64,000 nucleotides of DNA from positions 1,054,001-1,118,000 of the forward strand of contig OZ255631.1 of the NCBI GenBank assembly GCA_965276835.1, in the 5' to 3' direction. A program made the position numbers and the translations under genes. Origin of the DNA: BOG-932 sp965276835. GTDB lineage: Bacteria > Pseudomonadota > Alphaproteobacteria > BOG-932 > Roseiterribacteraceae. Positions 35,232 through 41,168 of this stretch are shown here, piece by piece; position 1 is the first letter of the stretch, and each line of letters begins with the position of its first letter. The notes below the pieces were generated by a model, which was not told the DNA's origin, did not search any database, and saw only the letters and a program-made list of their open reading frames with translations.

Positions 35232-35436
35232 CATCAGCGACGAACCGACCAAGAAGCGCTTCGGCCCGTGGGTGGTTTCGTGCGCGCGCTGAAAGGCCTG
35301 CGCGGCACGCCGTTCGATATCTTCGGCTATTCCGAGGAGCGGCGTTTAGAGCGACGGCTGATCGTCGAATATGCAGACCGGATGCGGGGGCTGCTCAGCC
35401 GGCTGTCGGCAGTGAATTACGACGTGGCGGTTGAGA
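35232..35436 (+). pseudogene. Fragment A of indolepyruvate ferredoxin oxidoreductase
   Basis: A broken C-terminal piece of the large 2-oxoacid/indolepyruvate ferredoxin oxidoreductase. Translation gives EPTKKRFGPWVVS, then a 13-base deletion relative to fragment B shifts the frame, and the next frame continues LKGLRGTPFDIFGYSEERR and ERRLIVEYADRM up to VNYDVAVE. The family normally continues with about 25 more residues, but the sequence switches abruptly near 35436 to unrelated DNA. No start or full-length gene is present. Confidence 0.75.
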
Positions 35437-36109
35437 AATGCGACCAGTGTTCGCTCATGGTTGCGATCGATGTGTCGCGCAGCGCATTGGCATCCGCATC
35501 CAACCTTGCCAGATAGGTGTTGGCCCTCTCCGCCGCCCGCAGATAGCGAGGGCGGCCGATCTTCTCGGCATGTCGCACGCAGTCATGCAACAGGGTTCGC
35601 GCCTCCGCGTATTCCCTCAGATAGATGGCACATAGGCCGAGTTCCAGAAGATCTTCAGAAATGTCGGTTCGTGGCTGATCGGCAAGAATTCTCTCGGGTG
35701 TTCCAGCGGCGATGGCACCTGCGAGGTCAAAGTCCGCGAGGCGTTTTCGGACCATTGCGGCAATTGCCTTGGGCCCGGCGTCGAGACGTTCTCCGGCATA
35801 AACATCCGGTCCTTTGAACTCGAAACCGACATTCATCTTGTCCCGAAGAAACGAACTGTAGCCGAAATACAGCGTAGCGATGCACAGATACGAGTCAGGC
35901 GACAGAACCAACTTCGGCACGATCGGGCCATTGGAGGCAAAGCAGAGTTCGATGGGGGACCAGCCATCGAAGATTGGATAGTCGAAGCGCCGCAACGTGC
36001 AGCCGGGCAGCGAAGGCGCGAGTAAAAGCTTGGTCTTATCCATGATGTCGGAAGCTTCATGCAATGTGAAGGAGTCCGGGATAGAATTGGGAGCTTTGCG
36101 ATCGGTCAT
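35417..36109 (-). CDS. Probable partner/immunity protein of the adjacent nuclease toxin
   Basis: 230 residues, no recognised family. It starts 3 bases after the toxin gene stop, the usual spacing of toxin-immunity pairs. The N-terminal part is mixed (FDYPIFDGWSPIELCFASN), and the C-terminal half is helical with a repeat-like look (LGLCAIYLREYAEARTLLHDC, AAERANTYLARLDAD). The last few residues (STATS) are read from the antisense strand of fragment A, so the natural C-terminus appears to have been replaced at the island junction. The immunity role is inferred from position only. Confidence 0.6.
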   Translation of the reverse strand: MTDRKAPNSIPDSFTLHEASDIMDKTKLLLAPSLPGCTLRRFDYPIFDGWSPIELCFASNGPIVPKLVLSPDSYLCIATLYFGYSSFLRDKMNVGFEFKGPDVYAGERLDAGPKAIAAMVRKRLADFDLAGAIAAGTPERILADQPRTDISEDLLELGLCAIYLREYAEARTLLHDCVRHAEKIGRPRYLRAAERANTYLARLDADANALRDTSIATMSEHWSHFSTATS

Positions 36110-36112
36110 GAT

Positions 36113-36982
36113 CTATTTCTCATAAACTTGAATATATTCGTACTGAGGATTGCCTTTAATATTTTTTAGGGCCTTCTCCCGTTGACGGATATTATCTGCA
36201 TTGTTGGTGTCCGTCGCACGTCCGGACTTAATTTCGAAAACAACACGGGGAACGCCCGTGGGCGCATAAACGATATCGGGAAGCGACGCGTCTTTCGGGA
36301 TCGCGCCTGGGTCTAAAAGATCTCCGTCGAGATAGAGCGGATTCGCTTGAAAGGCGGGATCGCCCATCGCGAGAATTTCGAGCGCAATGGCCTTGTGCAA
36401 TAATTGCCCATAGCCTGGCATGCCTGGGCGGAAATTCGCAGCGCCAACACCGAGAATTGCCAGCCGCACCGTATTCATGACGATGTCATGTGCTTTATCA
36501 ATATCAGGAGCGTTCACTCCGTATTGGTATGTAGAATTGACTTCGACGTTCATCGTCTGAGCGACAGGTTCGATATCGGCGCTCTTGAACGGGGCGCCTG
36601 AGAAGTGATTGTCGCTGTCCCCACCGGGGCCAGATGCGAATCGGCCGCCTCCGGTACCCGGTGGCTTATGAAATGGATTGTATTTGTTGAGGGCGGTTAC
36701 CTCATCGATCTGCAATTGCAGCAGCAGGATCGGTGCGCGGACAAGATCACCGCTGTCCAACGCACGCGCGAGTGCCTCTATTCCGGTCAGGCGATCGGCA
36801 AGGCCGAGGCTGCCTTCGGAGCAAATCTTCTCGACGGAGGTAAGCGCGTACCGTGCCGGCACGATTCGGCCGCGTTCGTCGGTTTCGGTAAGCGGCGTCC
36901 CATCGGCCAGATATGCGTGCCGAGCGATAAGGAACGGCCATCTGTTGTGTTCAGTGTCTTCGCCTAACCGGTACATCCGCAT
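36113..36982 (-). CDS. Probable PD-(D/E)XK nuclease toxin
   Basis: 289 residues with AGGGGAA before the ATG. Residues 100-118 (KYNPFHKPPGTGGGRFASG) resemble the linker seen before toxin domains in phage-like and polymorphic toxins. The C-terminal domain has the PD-(D/E)XK pattern: helix LLHKAIALEIL with E202, D236 in LPDIVYA, then E250 and K252 in VVFEIKSGRA, which is the order needed for a restriction-like nuclease. Base composition is lower in GC than the neighbours, especially 36110-36560. No secretion signal or delivery domain is seen. Target (DNA or RNA) is unknown. Confidence 0.65.
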   Translation of the reverse strand: MRMYRLGEDTEHNRWPFLIARHAYLADGTPLTETDERGRIVPARYALTSVEKICSEGSLGLADRLTGIEALARALDSGDLVRAPILLLQLQIDEVTALNKYNPFHKPPGTGGGRFASGPGGDSDNHFSGAPFKSADIEPVAQTMNVEVNSTYQYGVNAPDIDKAHDIVMNTVRLAILGVGAANFRPGMPGYGQLLHKAIALEILAMGDPAFQANPLYLDGDLLDPGAIPKDASLPDIVYAPTGVPRVVFEIKSGRATDTNNADNIRQREKALKNIKGNPQYEYIQVYEK

Positions 36983-37052
36983 GCACGTTCCCCTAATGGA
37001 TCATAAGGTGAATATAACAAGAACATCTTTCTCTGTCAATGAGAATACCGAT

Positions 37053-37169
37053 CATGGCCAAGCCCGATCCCGTCAGTGGCGAACCGACCAAAAAGCGCTT
37101 CGGCCCGTGGGTGGTTTCGTTGTTCAAGGTGCTGCCCGGCCTGAAGGGCCTGCGCGGGACGCCGTTCGA
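37053..37169 (+). pseudogene. Fragment B of indolepyruvate ferredoxin oxidoreductase
   Basis: Reads MAKPDPVSGEPTKKRFGPW then VVSLFKVLPGLKGLRGTPFE in one frame, matching the family segment that precedes the C-terminal end. Compared with fragment A, 37080-37120 is identical at 40 of 41 bases to 35241-35281, and 37141-37169 at 27 of 29 bases to 35289-35317. It breaks off at 37169 where a short tandem repeat begins. It is in the same orientation as fragment A, 1.84 kb away. Confidence 0.75.
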
Positions 37170-37194
37170 ATTACGGTGGTTCGAATTACAGTGA
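37165..37194. repeat. Short tandem repeat at the island edge
   Basis: Two 15-base units, TTCGAATTACGGTGG and TTCGAATTACAGTGA, lie head to tail at the exact point where fragment B stops resembling the ferredoxin oxidoreductase. The 8-bp palindrome AGTGCACT follows at 37196-37203. It looks like a recombination or insertion scar. Confidence 0.6.
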
Positions 37195-37272
37195 CAGTGC
37201 ACTCACGGGGTGCAGTCCAGTGAATTTCTATGTAAAAATTGACTCGTGCGAGCCGGAGTCCATTTTCCACTA

Positions 37273-38208
37273 TCAAACCCGCCGCAACCGTACCTCGTCC
37301 AGCGTGTGGTCCGGCCCCTTGGTCAGGATCAAGTTCGCCCGCTCGCGGGTCGGCACGATGTTTTCGCGCAAATTGGGCAGATTGATCGAGCGCCACACAT
37401 GGCCGGCGAATTCCACGGCCTCGTCGCGGGTCAGGTCCTTGAAGCGGTGGAAGAAGGCGCCCTCGTCGCGGAAGGCGGTCTTTTGCAGCAGCAGGAACCG
37501 CTCAAGGTACCAGGCCTGGATGTCTTCCTCCGCCGCGTCCAGATAGACCGAGAAATCGAAGAAGTCCGACGCCAGGACCGGGAACTGGCCGGATTGCAGG
37601 ACGTTCAGCCCCTCGAAGATCAACACGTCGGGGCGGCTGATCACCTGCTGCTCGCCGGGCACGATGTCATAGGCGATATGGGAATAAAGCGGGGCAGCCA
37701 CCTCGGGCGCGCCGGCTTTGATATCCGCCAGGAAGCGGATCATCCGGCGCATGTCATAGCTTTCCGGGAAGCCCTTGCGGGTCATCAGCCCGCGCGCTTC
37801 CAGAATCGCATTGGGGTGCAGAAAGCCGTCGGTGGTGATCAATTCGACCTTTGGTCGGTCGGGCCAACGGGCGATCAGCGTGCGCAGAATGCGGGCGAAA
37901 GTGGATTTGCCCACCGCGACGCTGCCGGCGACGGCGATGATATAAGGCGGGTGTCCGGCGGGCCGGCCCAGGAACGAGTCCTTGACCGCCGCCAGGCTGC
38001 GCGCGGCGGCGACATGCAGGCTGAGCAGGCGCGACAGCGGCAGATAGGCCTCGACCACCTCGTCCAGCGACACCTCTTCGTTGACGCTGCGCAGCGCCTT
38101 CAGGTCGGCGGCGCCCAATGTCATCGGTGCGTTGGCACGCAAAGCGGCCCACTCGGCGCGGTCGAACGTCAGAAACGGCGCCGGATCGGCAGCCTCGATT
38201 TTTCCCAC
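37273..38208 (-). CDS. coaA: Pantothenate kinase, type I
   Basis: 311 residues from a GTG at 38208 with AGGAG five bases upstream; a TTG at 38241 would add eleven residues but lacks such a site. CoaA phosphorylates pantothenate, the committed step of CoA synthesis. The P-loop is GSVAVGKST, followed by ITTDGFLHPN, GFPESYDMRRM and the substrate region YSHIAYDIVP, all typical of prokaryotic type I kinases that are feedback-inhibited by CoA. Divergent from the VOC operon. Confidence 0.95.
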   Translation of the reverse strand: MGKIEAADPAPFLTFDRAEWAALRANAPMTLGAADLKALRSVNEEVSLDEVVEAYLPLSRLLSLHVAAARSLAAVKDSFLGRPAGHPPYIIAVAGSVAVGKSTFARILRTLIARWPDRPKVELITTDGFLHPNAILEARGLMTRKGFPESYDMRRMIRFLADIKAGAPEVAAPLYSHIAYDIVPGEQQVISRPDVLIFEGLNVLQSGQFPVLASDFFDFSVYLDAAEEDIQAWYLERFLLLQKTAFRDEGAFFHRFKDLTRDEAVEFAGHVWRSINLPNLRENIVPTRERANLILTKGPDHTLDEVRLRRV

Positions 38209-38254
38209 ACGTAACTCCTGTGCCGCGGGTTTCGCATACAAGCAGGAATTTCAT

Positions 38255-38283
38255 TTGACGTACCACCACCGCACAGGTTAAAT
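38255..38283 (+). promoter_or_regulatory. Promoter of the VOC-ArsR-SRPBCC operon
   Basis: TTGACG at 38255-38260 and TTAAAT at 38278-38283 are separated by 17 bases, about 40 bases before the VOC start. The spacing is standard for a housekeeping promoter, and the -10 region lies inside the first of two dyads. Confidence 0.5.
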
Positions 38284-38308
38284 ATTAACAATATCGTTAA
38301 CTATTAAC
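38277..38308. promoter_or_regulatory. Two GTTAA-N3-TTAAC dyads, likely regulator operators
   Basis: Perfect 5-base inverted arms occur twice: 38277-38289 and 38296-38308, with centres 19 bp apart. They overlap the -10 box and the probable transcription start of an operon that encodes its own ArsR-type regulator, so autoregulation by steric block is likely. Confidence 0.55.
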
Positions 38309-38321
38309 GCATGGTGGCGAG

Positions 38322-38783
38322 ATGACCGATAAACTTAACGACCGCTGCGCGATAACGCCGGCGCTATATTACAACGACGCCAACGCGGCTTTGGACTGGC
38401 TGGAGCGGGCCTTCGGCTTCGAACTGCGGTTCAGCATCACCGACGATGACGGCAAGGTGATGCATGCCGAGATGGAGTATCGGAACCTGCGCCTGATGGT
38501 CGGCCCGGCCGGCTGGAGCGACTGGGCCAAAAGCCCGAAATCGGCGGGCGGCATCAACACCGCCGGCGTGCATATCCAGGTGGACAACGCCGATGCTCAT
38601 TGCGCCCGAGCGCGTGCGGCCGGGGCCAAGATCCTGGCTGAGCCCGGCGACCAGTTCTATGGCGACCGCACCTATCGCGCCGTCGACCCGGAGGGGCATG
38701 TCTGGAGCTTCGGCCAATTTCTCCGCAACGTTCCGGCCAGGGAAATGGAAGACGCGACCAGCCTGAAGGTCAATGTGAAGTGA
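38322..38783 (+). CDS. VOC family protein (glyoxalase/bleomycin-resistance fold)
   Basis: 153 residues. The paired beta-alpha-beta-beta-beta units run from TPALYYNDANAALDWLERAFGF to the C-terminal YRAVDPEGHVWSFGQ. The ligand positions include H in VMHAEMEY and the glutamate of DPEGHVW, but a metal site cannot be fixed. The type resembles PhnB/glyoxalase-like proteins found with ArsR and SRPBCC genes. The stop overlaps the ArsR GTG start by four bases. Confidence 0.82.
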   Translation: MTDKLNDRCAITPALYYNDANAALDWLERAFGFELRFSITDDDGKVMHAEMEYRNLRLMVGPAGWSDWAKSPKSAGGINTAGVHIQVDNADAHCARARAAGAKILAEPGDQFYGDRTYRAVDPEGHVWSFGQFLRNVPAREMEDATSLKVNVK

Positions 38784-39115
38784 CCCCTCAAATCCTCGAT
38801 GCAACCCTGTCGGCATTGGCCGATCCCACGCGGCGCGGCGTGATCGAGCTGTTGCGCGAACGGCCGCGACGCGCGGGGGAGCTTGCGGAGGCTGTGAAGA
38901 TGAGCCCGCCGGCACTCAGCCGCCACCTGCGGGTCCTGCGTGCCGGCAAGCTGATCGAGGAAAGCCATCCGGAGAACGACGCGCGACAGCGCATCTATCG
39001 CCTGAAACCGGAACGGTTCGACGAATTGCAAAGCTGGCTGGGCCGCATCCAGGAATTCTGGGTCGACCAACTTGACGCCTTCAAATCCTATGCCGAGGGC
39101 GACAGTCAGAAATGA
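38780..39115 (+). CDS. ArsR-family transcriptional regulator
   Basis: 111 residues beginning with GTG. The winged helix is complete: LSALADPTRRGVIELLRERP, then AGELAEAVKMSPPALSRHLRVLRAGKLI and the wing ARQRIYRLKPE. No metal-binding cysteine pair is present, so it is probably not a classical metal sensor. The family branch next to SRPBCC (AHSA1-like) genes is common in proteobacteria and actinobacteria. It overlaps both neighbours by four bases, forming one translationally coupled operon. Confidence 0.9.
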   Translation: MTPQILDATLSALADPTRRGVIELLRERPRRAGELAEAVKMSPPALSRHLRVLRAGKLIEESHPENDARQRIYRLKPERFDELQSWLGRIQEFWVDQLDAFKSYAEGDSQK

Positions 39116-39576
39116 GCGCGAAGATCGCCGTCTCGATCCGTCTGAAGGTGCCGCCCGACGAGGCGTTCGAGCTGTTTACCCGCGATGTCGATATCTGGTG
39201 GCAAAAGGGGCCGAAATACCGGCATTTAGCGGGACCGGACGGGCAGATGAAGTTCGAACCGGGCGAGGGCGGCCGCCTGGTCGAGCTTTACGAAGACGGA
39301 CGCGAATTCGAGATCGGCCGCATCCTGGTCTGGCAGCCGGGCGAACGCCTGTCCTTCGTTTGGCGCTCGTCCAATTTCACGCCGGAGCAATCGACCGAGG
39401 TGGATATAAAATTTACGCCGGTCGCCGACGGGACCCGCCTGACCTTGGAACATCGCGGCTGGGACACGCTGCCGCCCGATCATCCGGCCCATCACGGGCT
39501 GGACCTTATGCAATCCCAGCTTTCGCGCGCCCGTTGGTGGGATGAGCAATTGGAAGCGTTACGCGATTCTGGGTAA
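39112..39576 (+). CDS. SRPBCC (AHSA1-like) domain protein
   Basis: 154 residues. IAVSIRLKVPPDEAFELFTRDVDIWW opens the START-like fold, GRILVWQPGERLSFVWR is the central motif, and DGTRLTLEHRGWDTLP precedes the long C-terminal helix. Members bind hydrophobic ligands and no enzyme activity is established. It ends the VOC-ArsR-SRPBCC operon. Confidence 0.87.
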   Translation: MSAKIAVSIRLKVPPDEAFELFTRDVDIWWQKGPKYRHLAGPDGQMKFEPGEGGRLVELYEDGREFEIGRILVWQPGERLSFVWRSSNFTPEQSTEVDIKFTPVADGTRLTLEHRGWDTLPPDHPAHHGLDLMQSQLSRARWWDEQLEALRDSG

Positions 39577-39587
39577 TTCCGCCCGGT

Positions 39588-40172
39588 TTATTTCCAGCAT
39601 GCCTCAAGCGCCTTGTCGTCCTGTGCTGTCCGCATGCAATTGTTATGGCGCTCCAGCATCGCGCGCAGGCTGGTCTGGTCTTTCGTGCTGACGTCGGCGA
39701 CGCGCCACTGACCTTCGTTTCGGCGGATGACGATCACATAATCATCGCATTCGGATGAACCTTGCCCGCAATCCGGGCCGGCCATATGCAACTCGGCGCT
39801 GTCGGCTCCTTGGGGGGTAACAGATTTGATCAATAGCGTGTCAGGCCCATCCTGACACTGGCAGAGCGGATCGACGTCGAGGTCGACATCGCCGCGCTTT
39901 CCCGCGAGGTCGCTATTCTCGTCGATGAGAGTGTTGAAGCGTGGCTCATAAAGTTGAGCAGCAATTTGGTTCCGCTGCGCGTCGTCGGCCTTACTATCGC
40001 CAAGCTTCCACCAAACGCCTTTCGGCCCATACAACTCGACGATCCGGCCTGCGAACGCTTCCGGTGTCTCCCCGTTGGGTTGTGCCGGCGCCCGCGAGGG
40101 CATGGCTGCCAGTATTGCAAGGAGCATGAAACCCCAGCGGCAACTGCACAGAAACCGCCAAAGATCGCTCAT
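39588..40172 (-). CDS. Secreted protein, DUF3828-like
   Basis: 194 residues. The N-terminus has the hydrophobic run FMLLAILAAMPSRAPAQ with a likely signal-peptidase site after RAPA. The mature part shows FDPIC-like LDVDPLCQCQDGPDTLLI, then YVIVIRRNEGQWRVADVST and SLRAMLERH, an arrangement that fits the DUF3828 family of periplasmic proteins. Several cysteines (CQCQ, DCGQGSSEC) may form disulfides. Function unknown; the gene lies between SRPBCC and mazG, co-directional with mazG. Confidence 0.65.
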   Translation of the reverse strand: MSDLWRFLCSCRWGFMLLAILAAMPSRAPAQPNGETPEAFAGRIVELYGPKGVWWKLGDSKADDAQRNQIAAQLYEPRFNTLIDENSDLAGKRGDVDLDVDPLCQCQDGPDTLLIKSVTPQGADSAELHMAGPDCGQGSSECDDYVIVIRRNEGQWRVADVSTKDQTSLRAMLERHNNCMRTAQDDKALEACWK

Positions 40173-40200
40173 AACTCTGTCCTTTGAGATCGTAAGGGTT

Positions 40201-41019
40201 TTACCCCTCGGTCGTCTTCGCCTCGGTCCACAATGCGTCCATCTCGTCGAGCGTCGAATCCTCGGGTGAGCGGCCGCCTTGCAGCAGCATCTTTTCGATA
40301 TATTTGAACCGGCGCTCGAACTTGGCGTTCGTGCCGCGGAGCGCGACTTCGGCGTCGATATCCAGGTGGCGGGCCAGGTTCACGACCGCGAACAGCACGT
40401 CGCCTAGCTCGTCGGTGATGCGCGCCTTGTCGGCGGTGGCCAGTTCCGCGCCCAATTCGCCGATTTCCTCGGCGATCTTGTCCAGGATCGGCTCCGGCGC
40501 TCCCCAATCGAAGCCGACGCGCGACGCGCGGCTTTGCAGTTTTTCGGCGCGAGCGAGGGCGGGGAGCGCCCGAGCCACGCCGTCCAGTACACTGGACGGA
40601 CCGTCAGCTGGTTTCCTGGCCGCGCGCTCGGCTGCCTTGATCTCTTCCCAGTTGTCGTTGACCGCCGCCGGCGTGGCCGCGCCGACCGCGCCGAAGACAT
40701 GGGGATGGCGCCGCAGCATCTTGGCGACGATCGCCTCGGCGACGGCGTCGAAATCGAAGGCGCCGATCTCCTCCGCCATGCGGGCATGGAACACGACCTG
40801 GAGCAGCAGGTCGCCCAGCTCGTCCACCAGGCCGGCCATATCCTTGCGCTCGATCGCGTCGGCCACCTCATAGGCCTCCTCGATCGTATAGGGCGCGATG
40901 GTCTCAAAGCTTTGCGCCAGATCCCACGGGCATCCGCCATTGGCGTCGCGCAGCCGCGCCATCACGGCGAGCAGGCGGTCGATCGGCCGGGCGGCCCGGA
41001 ATGCAGGATCGTCTTGCAT
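40201..41019 (-). CDS. mazG: Nucleoside triphosphate pyrophosphohydrolase MazG
   Basis: 272 residues from the ATG at 41019; ATGs further upstream at 41031 and 41067 are possible. Two MazG domains are present. The N-terminal one carries CPWDLAQSFETIAPYTIEEAYEV and VDELGDLLLQVVFHA with the acidic magnesium ligands; the second has EEIGELGAEL and DELGDVLFAVVNLARHL. The enzyme hydrolyses NTPs to NMP and pyrophosphate, clearing abnormal nucleotides and lowering ppGpp. Divergent from ppc. Confidence 0.93.
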   Translation of the reverse strand: MQDDPAFRAARPIDRLLAVMARLRDANGGCPWDLAQSFETIAPYTIEEAYEVADAIERKDMAGLVDELGDLLLQVVFHARMAEEIGAFDFDAVAEAIVAKMLRRHPHVFGAVGAATPAAVNDNWEEIKAAERAARKPADGPSSVLDGVARALPALARAEKLQSRASRVGFDWGAPEPILDKIAEEIGELGAELATADKARITDELGDVLFAVVNLARHLDIDAEVALRGTNAKFERRFKYIEKMLLQGGRSPEDSTLDEMDALWTEAKTTEG

Positions 41020-41083
41020 GGGACTCACCATAGCCGATGACACGACGGACGCCAGCCGGTGAACCAAGAAAATTTTTGATCTG

Positions 41084-41097
41084 TGTCGCCGGCGACA
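41084..41097. promoter_or_regulatory. 14-bp perfect palindrome in the mazG-ppc gap
   Basis: TGTCGCCGGCGACA is its own reverse complement. It lies between divergent mazG and ppc, just upstream of a possible ppc promoter (TTGCGC 41105-41110, N16, TAATGT 41127-41132), and may be a regulator site. Confidence 0.4.
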
Positions 41098-41168
41098 GTT
41101 CTCTTTGCGCTTTCAGCCTGAAGACGTAATGTTGCACCGCACCTAAGCGGGCAGAAGGGTTGGCGTCC

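Noticed and set aside
38278..38307. CtrA-box possibility in the coaA-VOC gap (several TTAA words)
   Set aside because: No two TTAA words have the required seven-base spacing; the two symmetric dyads explain the pattern better.
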